64,000 nt of DNA from Aromatoleum toluolicum (GTDB lineage Bacteria > Pseudomonadota > Gammaproteobacteria > Burkholderiales > Rhodocyclaceae), in NCBI RefSeq assembly GCF_012911005.2, contig NZ_WTVS01000019.1, positions 25,213 to 89,212 of the forward strand, read 5' to 3'. Each line of letters starts with the position of its first letter. Positions within the stretch are counted from its first letter, which is position 1. The translations under genes and the position numbers were made by a program. The notes beneath the pieces were generated by a model. That model saw only the letters and a program-made list of their open reading frames with translations. It was not told the DNA's origin and searched no databases. Shown one piece after another: positions 23,830-34,099 of this stretch.

Positions 23830-23887
23830 ATTGGCATCAGCTGGACTTACGGGGTTAACCGTATTCCGACGGGTTGCCTATGCCAAT
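23830..23887. repeat. Inverted repeat upstream of the chemotaxis operon
   Basis: ATTGGCAT (23830-23837) and its exact complement ATGCCAAT (23880-23887) are separated by 42 bases in the 186-base gap between cheY and the upstream regulator gene. A regulator binding both half-sites is possible; a chance 8-mer repeat is also possible. Confidence 0.3.
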
Positions 23888-23958
23888 CGGGACTTCCCGT
23901 TGAGTTCGGTACAAGTACGCATCGGACTCGCCGGTGTATGCAGGACGGAAGCGTAGGT

Positions 23959-24573
23959 TCAGCGGGCGGCGGGACGGGCAAGCACGATCGCAACGAGCTC
24001 GGCGACCGAATGTGCCCCCGACTTCTGCATGATATTGGCACGATGCGTTTCCACCGTGCGCTCGCTGATTCCGAGGTCGATGGCGATCGCCTTGTTGCGA
24101 TGACCGGCAACGATGCCGTTCAGTATTTCGCGTTCGCGCGGGGTCAGCGTGTCCATCCAGGCAATGCCATGAGGACGCTCGGCCGGGTGCTGGCTGCTGT
24201 GGCGCAGCGCGTCCTGCGCGCGCTCGATCAGATGCTGGATGTTGAAGGGCTTCTCGATGAAGTCGAAGGCACCGAACCGCATTGCGCTGACGGCGGTCGG
24301 TACGTCGGCATTTCCCGTGACGAAGATCACCGGTACATGGGGGTGGCGTGTGCGAAGCACGTCGTGCACCTCGGTGCCACCCATGTGCGGCATGCGCAGA
24401 TCGAGCAGCACGCAGGAGGGGGGGCTCGGGTGCCAATCGCGGAGAAAGGCCTCGCCCGTCGCATAAGCGAAAACCTGCATGCCAACGCTTCTGAACACCT
24501 CCTCGAGGAAGCGCCGTACCTGATCGTCATCGTCGACGATGTATATGGAAGCGTGGGGTATATTTGCGGGCAT
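23959..24573 (-). CDS. FixJ/NarL-type two-component response regulator
   Basis: A 204-aa DNA-binding regulator. N-terminal receiver (IYIVDDDDQVRRFLEEVF; phosphoacceptor Asp58 in VLLDLRMPHMGG; Lys in DFIEKPFN) and a C-terminal LuxR-type helix-turn-helix (LTPREREILNGIVAGHRNKAIAIDLGISERTVETHRANIMQK). It is divergent from two PAS histidine kinases over a 151-base shared upstream region, which makes them its likely partners. The target genes are not known. Its 3' side faces the chemotaxis operon on the same strand. Confidence 0.93.
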   Translation of the reverse strand: MPANIPHASIYIVDDDDQVRRFLEEVFRSVGMQVFAYATGEAFLRDWHPSPPSCVLLDLRMPHMGGTEVHDVLRTRHPHVPVIFVTGNADVPTAVSAMRFGAFDFIEKPFNIQHLIERAQDALRHSSQHPAERPHGIAWMDTLTPREREILNGIVAGHRNKAIAIDLGISERTVETHRANIMQKSGAHSVAELVAIVLARPAAR

Positions 24574-24724
24574 GCATTTGACTGATTTGTAAAAGAATAT
24601 TTTACCCGGTCTAAGTAGAAATCCGTAGATCCGGTGGCTTTTCCGTATGGATTATTAGTAGCGAGGCCTTAAGCTCCAGTCATGCGGACATCGGCCCGGA
24701 CGTCGCCGTTAAGGATCGAGACGA

Positions 24725-26332
24725 ATGATTGAAGTGCTGCAGGCATTGGGCGACGGCAATCCTGCGATCAGCCTAGCGCCCCTGTTCGACGCGATGCTCG
24801 AAGGAGTCGTCGTGCGAGATGCGCATGGTCGGGTCGTCGGCTGCAATCGCATGGCCCGCCGCATCCTCGGGTTGCCGTCGGGCGATCTTCTCGCCGGAGG
24901 CTTGCTGGCTCCGATGCCCGACTATCTCCGGGAGGATGATTCCATCCTTCGGCTCGATGAGCACCCGGCCAACCTGACCTTGTCCAGTGGCGAAGCCTTG
25001 CACGGAGTCGTGCTCGGTGTCGTGCGTGCCGCTGGGGAGATCTGCTGGATCAACCTGAACAGCCAGCCTCTGCGTGACACCGACGGAGCGCTCGTGGGCG
25101 TTGTCGAGACATTTGCGGATATCACGCCGATGAAGAGCGCGCAGGCGGCATTGCGCGCAGCCGAGGCGCACAATCGCACGCTCGCTGCGGCGATCGCGCA
25201 GGCGGGCTGCGCTGTTGTCGTAACCGATCGCCACGGTCGCATCGAATATGTCAATCCGGCGTGCTGCAGGGCGTACGGGTATGCGGAGGAGGAGCTGCTC
25301 GGCGCAAAGCCGAGCATCTTCAAGTCCGGTGAAACATCTGCCGAGGTCTATGCCGAACTGTGGCAGACGATACTGGCGGGAAGGGTGTGGTGCGGCGAAT
25401 TGTCGAACCGCAGCCGTGACGGCTGCCTCATCCGCGAGTCTGTTTCCGTTGCGCCGCTCCGTGACGAGGCGGGCGTCGTGCGTCATTTTGTTGCCGTCAA
25501 GGAAGACATTACCCAAATGCGCGCCGAAGAGCGGCGGCGCCACGAGTTGTTCGAACGTGTCGCACGGCTCGAGCGCATGGAACTCGTCGCTACCTTGTCG
25601 AGTGGAATTGCCCACGATTTCAACAACGTCCTGGTTGCGATCCTCGGCTATTCGGAGCTGGCCGACGCGCATCTGAAGGTCGATGGCCGCCTGCCCCGCG
25701 TCGAGGGCTATATCGACGAAATCCGCATCGCAGGCAATCGCGCGCGTGGGCTCATCCAGCAACTTCTGGATTTCAGTCGCAGCGGTACCGCACAGCCGAG
25801 ACTGACGCAACTCGAGTCGGTCGGTCGCGAAGCGGTCGGCCTGCTGCGCGCGACATTGCCCGACTCCGTGGCGGTGATCGACGAGATCGAGCGCGACCTG
25901 CCCGCCCTGTCAGTGGATCCGGCGCACGTATACCAGATCATCATGAATCTCCTCGTCAATGCGCGCGATGCAGTCAATGGGCGCGGCACGATCCGTGTCG
26001 GCGCGCGCAGGGTGCTCGCTGCCGATTGCCCGGTCTGTGCGTCGTGTCGCCGCGAGTTCGACGGCGAATTCATCGTTCTGTCTGTCTCTGACAACGGTTG
26101 CGGCATTCCCCTGTCGAACCGATCGCGCCTGTTCGAACCCTTTTTCACGACGAAGGAGCCGGGGCGTGGTACCGGAATGGGCCTGCCCGTCGTACATGGC
26201 ATGACGCATCTCTACGACGGGCATGTCCGGATCGAGTCGGAGCCCGGGGGCGGTACTCGCGTGGAGGTGCTGCTGCCCGTCGTCCTGACGCAGGTTCCCG
26301 GCATAGACAGTCCGACGGCCCTGGGCGCTTAG
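24725..26332 (+). CDS. Soluble PAS-PAS sensor histidine kinase (first of a tandem pair)
   Basis: A 535-aa kinase with no transmembrane segment, hence a cytoplasmic sensor. PAS 1 at about 20-130 (LFDAMLEGVVVRDAHGRVVGCNRM), PAS 2 at about 145-270 (GRIEYVNPACCRAYGYAEEELLGAKPSIFKSGE, ending in a PAC motif), HisKA with phosphorylated His297 (SSGIAHDFNNVLVAILGYSEL) and HATPase_c (N box NLLVNARDAVNG, DNGCGI, GTGMGLPVV). Between N box and G1 box is a Cys-rich insertion with Cys435, Cys438 and Cys441. It is divergent from the FixJ-type regulator and about 60% or more similar by eye to the next kinase. Confidence 0.93.
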   Translation: MIEVLQALGDGNPAISLAPLFDAMLEGVVVRDAHGRVVGCNRMARRILGLPSGDLLAGGLLAPMPDYLREDDSILRLDEHPANLTLSSGEALHGVVLGVVRAAGEICWINLNSQPLRDTDGALVGVVETFADITPMKSAQAALRAAEAHNRTLAAAIAQAGCAVVVTDRHGRIEYVNPACCRAYGYAEEELLGAKPSIFKSGETSAEVYAELWQTILAGRVWCGELSNRSRDGCLIRESVSVAPLRDEAGVVRHFVAVKEDITQMRAEERRRHELFERVARLERMELVATLSSGIAHDFNNVLVAILGYSELADAHLKVDGRLPRVEGYIDEIRIAGNRARGLIQQLLDFSRSGTAQPRLTQLESVGREAVGLLRATLPDSVAVIDEIERDLPALSVDPAHVYQIIMNLLVNARDAVNGRGTIRVGARRVLAADCPVCASCRREFDGEFIVLSVSDNGCGIPLSNRSRLFEPFFTTKEPGRGTGMGLPVVHGMTHLYDGHVRIESEPGGGTRVEVLLPVVLTQVPGIDSPTALGA

Positions 26333-26600
26333 GCTTCCTCGCAGGGCGCACGGAGTGTGGTCGTGCGCACGCGACGCGTTCTGGCTCCGAGGGGGCGGTA
26401 GTCGCGCCGCGTAGCAGTCGGGTGCCCGCACCGAACTGACCTCGTGCGGTGACGTTGCCTTCGCGATGTCGACCGTTGCCCGGATCTCCGGTCGTCTCTT
26501 GATAGAGGCCTGCCAAGGAAGCGATTCGGCGTGTCAGGCGCGTTGGGGCGGTGTGGATTGTGTCGCTGAAATTCGAGTGGATGTGATCGTATGCGGAACG

Positions 26601-26606
26601 TATAAT
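26601..26606 (+). promoter_or_regulatory. Possible -10 element for the second PAS kinase
   Basis: A perfect TATAAT lies 28 bases before the chosen ATG at 26634, in the 301-base gap between the two kinases. No good -35 hexamer is visible at 16-18 bases. The rest of the gap (26333-26600) shows no gene or terminator I can support. Confidence 0.35.
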
Positions 26607-26633
26607 CGAATTTCCAGACCGATAATGCGCGCG

Positions 26634-28220
26634 ATGGCCGACGAGTTGCGGTTCCTGCTACAGACGAGGGGGCAGGACGATCTGTCCCCCCTGTTTGATG
26701 TGATGCTCGAAGGTGTCGTCGTGCGCGACGGCGCCGGGCGAATCATCGCCTGCAACCGCACGGCGCAACAGATATACGGGCTTTCGGCCGGGGAGCTGGA
26801 AGGGCAGACTGCCGCGACACTCCCTGTCGCCTTTCTACACGAGGACGGCTCGCCGTGTCCGCCCGAGCGCCATCCGGCAATGGTCACGCTCCGTACCGGA
26901 CAGCCCCAGCGCGGCGTTGTCATGGGCATTGCCCATTCCGGGCGCGAAGCGGTGTGGATCCAGGTTAACAGTCAGCCGATTGCCGATACGACGGGCCGGA
27001 TCACGTCCGTGATCACCAGTTTCGCGGACATCACGCCCATCAAGCGTGCGGAGGATGCGCTACGGGCGAGCGAGGTGCGCAACCGGACCCTTGCCGAAGC
27101 GATCGCGCAGTCCGGCTGCTCGGTCCTTATTACGGATAAGGACGGGCGCATCGAATACGTGAATCCCGCCTGCTGCAAGGCCTACGGTTATACCGAGGAC
27201 GAGCTGATCGGGGCGCGGCCGAGCATTTTCAAGTCCGGCGAAACGACGCACGAGGAGTACGCAAGCCTGTGGCGCACGATTCTCGCCGGAGAGACCTGGC
27301 GCGGCGAGATGTCGAATCGCAGCCGCGACGGTCGGTTGATCCGCGAGGCGGTATCCGTGTCGCCGGTGCGGGACGAGCGCGGCGAGGTCCGTCATTTCGT
27401 CGCGCTGAAGGAAGACATCACGCAGCTGCGCGAGGACGAACGCCGACGCCATGAGCTGTTCGAGCGCGTCGCGCGGCTCGAGCGCATGGAACTCGTTGCC
27501 ACCCTGGCGGGCGGCATCGCGCACGATTTCAATAACGTCCTCGCTGCCATCCTCGGCTACTCGCAGCTCGCGGCCACGCAGCTCAAACAGGACGGCGGGC
27601 AGGCGCGCGTGCTGAAGTACGTCGAGGAGATCCGCTCGGCCGGCCAGCGTGCGCGGGAACTGATCCAGCAACTCCTGAGTTTCCGCCGCGGCGGCGCGGT
27701 GCAGCCGGGGAGTTCCGAACTTGCCGTGATCGGCCGTGAGGCGGTGGGCCTGCTGCGCGCGACCCTGCCGGATACGCTTGCGGTGGTTGCCGAAATCGAC
27801 CCCGACCTGCCGCGGCTCTCCGTCGATCCGGCGCATCTCCATCAGATCATGATGAACCTGCTGATCAATGCGCGCGACGCGATCGCCGGCATCGGCACGA
27901 TTCGCCTGACGGCCCGCCGCGCGTCCTTCGAGGGCACGCAGCGTTGCGACTCCTGTGGTCACGAGTTCAGGGGGAGTTATGTGGCGATCACGGTGACGGA
28001 CGTAGGAGTAGGGATCGCGCCCGAGCACCGCGAGAAACTGTTCGAGCCGTTCTTCACGACCAAGGATGTCGGTCAGGGTACCGGCATGGGGTTGGCCGTC
28101 GTGCACACGATGACCCACCTGTACGACGGCCACGTCCGCGTTGAATCCGAGCCCGGCAAGGGCACCGCCGTGCAGGTCGTGCTGCCGGTGCGGCTGCTCC
28201 AGGAGGGGGCGACCGCGTAG
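26634..28220 (+). CDS. Soluble PAS-PAS sensor histidine kinase (second of a tandem pair)
   Basis: A 528-aa paralogue of the preceding kinase with the same architecture: PAS 1 (LFDVMLEGVVVRDGAGRIIACNRT), PAS 2 (GRIEYVNPACCKAYGYTEDELIGARPSIFKSGE), HisKA with His297 (AGGIAHDFNNVLAAILGYSQL) and HATPase_c (NLLINARDAIAG, DVGVGI, GTGMGLAVV). The Cys insertion is reduced to one CxxC (Cys438, Cys441). The start is placed at 26634 (MADELRF) because alignment with the first kinase begins there and a TATAAT lies just upstream; 26625 is three codons longer. A far upstream start at 26466 would add unrelated residues. It ends 9 bases from convergent apaG. Confidence 0.92.
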   Translation: MADELRFLLQTRGQDDLSPLFDVMLEGVVVRDGAGRIIACNRTAQQIYGLSAGELEGQTAATLPVAFLHEDGSPCPPERHPAMVTLRTGQPQRGVVMGIAHSGREAVWIQVNSQPIADTTGRITSVITSFADITPIKRAEDALRASEVRNRTLAEAIAQSGCSVLITDKDGRIEYVNPACCKAYGYTEDELIGARPSIFKSGETTHEEYASLWRTILAGETWRGEMSNRSRDGRLIREAVSVSPVRDERGEVRHFVALKEDITQLREDERRRHELFERVARLERMELVATLAGGIAHDFNNVLAAILGYSQLAATQLKQDGGQARVLKYVEEIRSAGQRARELIQQLLSFRRGGAVQPGSSELAVIGREAVGLLRATLPDTLAVVAEIDPDLPRLSVDPAHLHQIMMNLLINARDAIAGIGTIRLTARRASFEGTQRCDSCGHEFRGSYVAITVTDVGVGIAPEHREKLFEPFFTTKDVGQGTGMGLAVVHTMTHLYDGHVRVESEPGKGTAVQVVLPVRLLQEGATA

Positions 28221-28229
28221 TGCCGGACC

Positions 28230-28613
28230 TCAGTGCAGCACGCGCGGCATCGCCAGCACGAAGGCCGGAATCTCGGCGTCGAAGCGGTGTCCGTCCGCTG
28301 CGACCATCTGGTAGCTGCCCTGCATCGTGCCGACCGGCGTTTCGAGCACCGAGCCGCTCGAATAGCTGAACTGCTCGCCGGGGGCGAGCGCCGGCTGTTC
28401 GCCGATCACCCCCTGGCCGCGCACCTCCTGCACTTTTCCAGCGCCATCCGTGATGATCCAGTGGCGGCTGAGGAGTTGTGCCCCGACGGTGCCGACGTTG
28501 CTGATCGTGATGTGGTAGGCGAACACGTAGCGGTCTTCCTCCGGCGCAGACTGGCCCGGTACGTATTCCGCCGCCGCGGTAACCTTGATCCGGTATTTTT
28601 CCGATTCGCTCAT
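28230..28613 (-). CDS. apaG: ApaG domain protein
   Basis: A 127-aa all-beta protein with the ApaG/DUF525 fold: EDRYVFAYHITISNVGTVGAQLLSRHWIITD, GKVQEVRGQGVIGEQPALAPGEQFSYSSG, and GTMQGSYQMV are family hallmarks. ApaG is linked to cobalt/magnesium phenotypes in enterics, but its biochemical role is unsettled. It is divergent from purB and ends 9 bases from the second PAS kinase. Confidence 0.95.
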   Translation of the reverse strand: MSESEKYRIKVTAAAEYVPGQSAPEEDRYVFAYHITISNVGTVGAQLLSRHWIITDGAGKVQEVRGQGVIGEQPALAPGEQFSYSSGSVLETPVGTMQGSYQMVAADGHRFDAEIPAFVLAMPRVLH

Positions 28614-28633
28614 TGACGGAGTCTCTCAGGTAG

Positions 28634-30088
<1,455 letters not shown>

Positions 30089-30178
30089 GCGTCGGCCGGC
30101 CGCGGCCGGCACGGTCCCTGACGACGAACCCCACCTGCGGGTGGCGTTTCCATTGCAATAACGGAAAGGAAGCCAGGA

Positions 30179-30496
30179 ATGGCGTTTGCCGACAATCTCA
30201 AGCAGTTGCCCAAGGTGTCGCACCTTGCGGCGCTCAACCTCCTCGACGCCGAAGGCGCGGTCGTCGCGACGATCGAGAACAAGCCCGGTCAGGCCGGTTC
30301 GCTGGCGGTGTACAACCACCTCGCGCAGCTCTACGGTTCGATCAGTGCCGAGGCGGCGAAGAAGGGGCTGGAACTGTACGCGGAGCACACCGAGGACGCG
30401 CGCCTGAATCCGGGCAGGCATCCGAACATCGACCGGCTGATCGGAATCATCGAGCGCGGCGAGGTGCTGCGCGTGAAGCAGGTGTTTGCGGTCTGA
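30179..30496 (+). CDS. DUF2322-type protein, unknown function
   Basis: A 105-aa soluble protein (MAFADNLKQLPKVSHLAALNLLDAEG ... GSLAVYNHLAQLYGSISAEAAKKGLELYAEHTEDARLNPGRHPNIDRLI). From memory this matches the DUF2322 family of small betaproteobacterial proteins; a profile search would settle it. A ribosome-binding site AAAGGAAG precedes the ATG. It lies 90 bases after purB on the same strand. A GC-rich inverted repeat (GCCGGCC-GC-GGCCGGC, 30095-30110) sits between them but has no T tract. Confidence 0.75.
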   Translation: MAFADNLKQLPKVSHLAALNLLDAEGAVVATIENKPGQAGSLAVYNHLAQLYGSISAEAAKKGLELYAEHTEDARLNPGRHPNIDRLIGIIERGEVLRVKQVFAV

Positions 30497-30550
30497 GCGG
30501 ACTCCGGCAGACAGCGGCAAGCTGGAGCGCCTTGGGCGTGCCCGCGCGCT

Positions 30551-31171
30551 TCAGGCGCCGCCCAGACCGAAGAAGTCGCGAATGCCCAGCATGCCGATCT
30601 GGAAGCCAATGGCGACCAGGATCAGGCCCATGAAGCGGGTGAAGATGCGTTCGACGCGCGGCGTGGCGAGGCGCTGGCGCACGAGCGCGAGGCGCAGCGT
30701 CGCCCACAGCACCGCCGCGGTCGCAACCGACGCGAGCAGTGCGACGACCGGGAGGTAGAGGCGGGATGGGTAGGCGACCGACAGCGTGATCGCGGTCGTG
30801 ATCGCGCCCGGACCGGCAATCAGCGGCATCGCGAAGGGGACGACGATGCGGTCCTCGGCGTCCTCGGGCGAAGCCTCGTCGCGCTGGATGCCGCTGGGAC
30901 TGCCGCGCAGCATGTCGAGGCCGACGAGGATGATGACGAGGCCGCCGGCGGTGCGGAAGGCATCGAGCGAGATGCCGAAGAGTTCGAGGATGTAGCGTCC
31001 GCCGATCGCTGCGCCGGCGAGGATCGCCAGCACGGCCATCGCGGCCTGGCCGGCAGCGCGGCGCCGCGCCGCGGCGGGCATGCCGGCGACGATGCCGAGG
31101 AACATCGGCGCGGCGATGATCGGGTTCGTGATCGCCAGAAGGCTGACGAAGGCCTGCAGGAACTCGTTCAT
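30551..31171 (-). CDS. MarC-family integral membrane protein
   Basis: A 206-aa polytopic protein with six predicted helices. It begins NEFLQAFVSLLAITNPIIAAPMFL, contains the duplicated family motif in the second half (VPFAMPLIAGPGAITTAITL), and ends in FMGLILVAIGFQIGMLGI. MarC proteins (UPF0056) are inner-membrane proteins once linked to multiple antibiotic resistance; the function remains unknown. It begins 19 bases after the secF stop and may be co-transcribed with yajC-secD-secF. Confidence 0.93.
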   Translation of the reverse strand: MNEFLQAFVSLLAITNPIIAAPMFLGIVAGMPAAARRRAAGQAAMAVLAILAGAAIGGRYILELFGISLDAFRTAGGLVIILVGLDMLRGSPSGIQRDEASPEDAEDRIVVPFAMPLIAGPGAITTAITLSVAYPSRLYLPVVALLASVATAAVLWATLRLALVRQRLATPRVERIFTRFMGLILVAIGFQIGMLGIRDFFGLGGA

Positions 31172-31190
31172 CGCCGCGGTGGAACGGGGG

Positions 31191-32120
31191 TCAGACGACC
31201 GCCTCTTCCTTTTCCTTCTTCGGCTTCATGAACTGTTCGCGCGAAACGCCCAGCCACATCACGAGCGGGCTCGCGACCAGCACCGAGGAGTAGATGCCGA
31301 AGAGGATGCCGATGGTCAGCGCCATCGCGAAGTAGTGCAGGGTCTCGCCGCCGAAGAGCAGCATCGCCAGCACCATCATCTGCGTGCTGCCGTGGGTGAT
31401 GACGGTACGCGAGATCGTCGACGTGATCGCGTGGTCGAGCACTTCCGGCGTCGTCATGCCGCGCTTCTTCTTGAAGGTCTCGCGCACGCGGTCGAACACG
31501 ACGACCGACTCGTTGACCGAGTAGCCGAGCACCGCGAGCACCGCTGCCAGCACCGGCAGGGAGAATTCCCACTGGAAGAAGGCGAAGAAGCCCAGGATGA
31601 TCACGACGTCGTGCAGGTTGGCGATGATCGCGGACACCGCGAAGCGCCACTCGAAGCGCATCGCGAGGTACACGACGATGCCGAAGATCACCAGCAGCAG
31701 CGCCATCGCGCCGTCCGAGGCGAGTTCCTTGCCGACCTGCGGGCCGACGAATTCGACGCGCCGCAGTTCCGGTGCGCCGCCCACGGACTGCAGCGTCGCC
31801 ATCGTGCGCTCGGACACCTTGGTGGTGTCGAGATCGTCGCGGTTCGGCAGGCGGATCAGCACGTCGCGCGCGCTGCCGAAGTTCTGCACCTGGGCGTCCG
31901 GGTAGCCGCTGGTGGCGAGCGCTTTGCGGATCGGTTCCAGTTGCGGGGCCTCGGCGTAGGCGACCTCGACTAGCGTGCCGCCGGTGAATTCCACCGACAG
32001 GTGCAGGCCGCGCGTTGCGAGGAAGAACACCGCCAGCACGAACGTGATCAACGAGATGATGTTGAACGTCAGCGCATGGCGCATGAACGGGATGTCTTTC
32101 TTGATGCGGAAAAATTCCAT
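31191..32120 (-). CDS. secF: Protein translocase subunit SecF
   Basis: Accessory subunit of the SecDF complex, which uses the proton-motive force to pull preproteins into the periplasm. The 309-aa chain has TM1 (LTFNIISLITFVLAVFFLATRG), the periplasmic domain beginning LSVEFTGGTLVEV, then five helices of RND-like type with NLHDVVIILGFFAFF, VLGYSVNESVVVFDRVRE and TISRTVITHGSTQ. It lies 38 bases downstream of secD. The gap contains a short direct repeat of GGCTGAAT just before the start. Confidence 0.98.
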   Translation of the reverse strand: MEFFRIKKDIPFMRHALTFNIISLITFVLAVFFLATRGLHLSVEFTGGTLVEVAYAEAPQLEPIRKALATSGYPDAQVQNFGSARDVLIRLPNRDDLDTTKVSERTMATLQSVGGAPELRRVEFVGPQVGKELASDGAMALLLVIFGIVVYLAMRFEWRFAVSAIIANLHDVVIILGFFAFFQWEFSLPVLAAVLAVLGYSVNESVVVFDRVRETFKKKRGMTTPEVLDHAITSTISRTVITHGSTQMMVLAMLLFGGETLHYFAMALTIGILFGIYSSVLVASPLVMWLGVSREQFMKPKKEKEEAVV

Positions 32121-32158
32121 GATTCAGCCCTGTATTCAGCCTTGTGCGTGCGCGGCGT

Positions 32159-34018
32159 TCAGTTGCCCGGCTTCCAGATCTGCCCGATCGACAGCGATTC
32201 GAGCTTGCGGCGGCGGCCGTAGATGAAGTTCACGAGCATGCGCGAGATCAGGATGGCACTGAACATCGAGGTCAGGATGCCCAGACAATGCACGACCGCG
32301 AAACCACGCACCGGCCCGGAACCGAACACCAGCAGGGCGATGCCGGCGATCAGCGTCGTGACGTTGGAGTCGAGAATCGTGTCGAAAGCGCGCTCGTAGC
32401 CGGCATGGATCGCGGCCTGCGGCGAGACGCCATTGCGCAGTTCCTCGCGGATGCGCTCGTTGATCAGCACGTTCGCGTCGATCGCCATGCCCAGCGTCAG
32501 CGCCATCGCCGCGATGCCGGGCAGCGTCAGCGTCGCCTGCAGCAGCGACAGCAAGGCGACGAGCAACAGCAGGTTGGCCGCGAGTGCGATCACCGAGACC
32601 AGGCCGAACAGCGCGTAATAGACGCTCATGAAGATCGCAATCGCGACGAAGCCCCACAGCGTCGAGTGGAAGCCCTTCTCGATGTTTTCGGCGCCGAGGC
32701 TCGGGCCGACGGTGCGTTCCTCGATGATGTCCATCGGAGCGGCGAGGCTGCCGGCGCGCAGCAGCAGTGCGACGTCGTTCGCTTCCTGGGTCGTCATGCG
32801 GCCGGAGATCTGCACGCGTCCGCCACCGATCTCGGTGCGGATCACCGGCGCGGTCACGACCTCGCCCTTGCCCTTCTCGATCAGCAGGATCGCCATGCGC
32901 TTGCCGACGTTCTCGCGCGTGACGTCGCGGAAGATGCGGCTGCCGGCGGCATCCAGCGTCAGATGCACCGCGGGTTCGTTGGTCTGGCCGTCGAAGCCCG
33001 GCTGCGCGTCGGTGAGACGGTCGCCGGTGAGCACGACCTGGTTGCGCACCAGGATGGGCGAGCCGCCGCGTTCGTTGTAGAGCTCCGTACCCAGCGGCAC
33101 GCTGCCCGCAAGGGCGCCTTCGAGCGCACCCGGCGTCTCGTCGACGAGGCGGACCTCGAGCGTCGCGGTGCGGCCGAGGATGTCCTTGGCCTTGGCGACG
33201 TCCTGCACGCCGGGCAGCTGCACGACGATGCGGTCGAGGCCTTGCTGCTGGATCACCGGTTCGGCGACACCGAGCTCGTTGATACGGTTGTGCAGCGTGG
33301 TGATGTTCTGCTTGATCGCGAAGTCGCGGATGTTCTTCTGTGCGTTCTGGCTCAGCGTCGCGACGAGCTTCAGGTCGTCGGCTGCATCTTCGCGGTCGGT
33401 GAGCTGCAGGTCCGCGGTGCTGGCGGAGATTGCCTTGCGCGCCGCGTCGCGCTGTGCGGCGTCACGGAAGCGCAGCAGCACGTTGTTGCCTTCACGCGTG
33501 ATGCCGGCGTGGCGCACGTTCTTGTCGCGCATCAGGGTGCGCAGGTCGGCCGCGGTCGCGTCGAGGCGCTTGGTGATCGCGCCGGGCATGTCCACCTGGA
33601 GCAGGAAATGGACTCCGCCGCGCAGGTCGAGGCCGAGGTACATCGGCAGCGCGTTGATCGCGGTGAGCCAGTTCGGCGAGGCGGACAGCAGGTTCAGCGC
33701 AACGACGTAGGACGGGTCGCGCGGGTCGGGGTTCAGGCGCTTCTCGATCGCGTCCTTCGCGCGCAGCTGCGCGTCGGTGCTGGGCACGCGCACGCGGATG
33801 CTGTTGGCGTCGATGAACAGCCCGGTGTACTCGATCCCGGCATCCCGCAGCGTCTGCTCGATCGTGCCGTTGAGGGAGGCGTCGAGCTTGAGCGTGGCTT
33901 TTCCGCTGGAGACCTGGACGGCGGGCACTTCGCCGTAGAAGTTGGGAAGGGTGTAGATCAGGCCGAGGAACAGGACCAGACCGATGAGGATGTTCTTCCA
34001 GAGCGGATAGCGGTTCAT
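32159..34018 (-). CDS. secD: Protein translocase subunit SecD
   Basis: Partner of SecF, 619 aa, the usual proteobacterial length. N-terminal TM1 (KNILIGLVLFLGLIYTLPNFYGE), a large periplasmic region with LGLDLRGGVHFLLQVDM and the IQQQGLDRIVVQLPGVQD motif, and a C-terminal six-helix RND-like domain with IDANVLINERIREEL and the LIAGIALLVFGSGPVRGFAV helix. It is in the order yajC-secD-secF, 81 bases after yajC. Confidence 0.98.
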   Translation of the reverse strand: MNRYPLWKNILIGLVLFLGLIYTLPNFYGEVPAVQVSSGKATLKLDASLNGTIEQTLRDAGIEYTGLFIDANSIRVRVPSTDAQLRAKDAIEKRLNPDPRDPSYVVALNLLSASPNWLTAINALPMYLGLDLRGGVHFLLQVDMPGAITKRLDATAADLRTLMRDKNVRHAGITREGNNVLLRFRDAAQRDAARKAISASTADLQLTDREDAADDLKLVATLSQNAQKNIRDFAIKQNITTLHNRINELGVAEPVIQQQGLDRIVVQLPGVQDVAKAKDILGRTATLEVRLVDETPGALEGALAGSVPLGTELYNERGGSPILVRNQVVLTGDRLTDAQPGFDGQTNEPAVHLTLDAAGSRIFRDVTRENVGKRMAILLIEKGKGEVVTAPVIRTEIGGGRVQISGRMTTQEANDVALLLRAGSLAAPMDIIEERTVGPSLGAENIEKGFHSTLWGFVAIAIFMSVYYALFGLVSVIALAANLLLLVALLSLLQATLTLPGIAAMALTLGMAIDANVLINERIREELRNGVSPQAAIHAGYERAFDTILDSNVTTLIAGIALLVFGSGPVRGFAVVHCLGILTSMFSAILISRMLVNFIYGRRRKLESLSIGQIWKPGN

Positions 34019-34099
34019 GACTTGGATGGACTGGAAAGAGGAGGCGACGGAAAGTCGCGGTTGCGCAGCGCCGGCTCGGCCGGCGCATGACGCGCGACC

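Noticed and set aside
23773..23958. A FliA (sigma-28) promoter for the che operon
   Set aside because: No TAAA-N15-GCCGATAA-like pair is seen in the gap.
30095..30110. GC palindrome after purB as a rho-independent terminator
   Set aside because: Only 2 bases between 7-base arms and no T tract; the next gene follows on the same strand.
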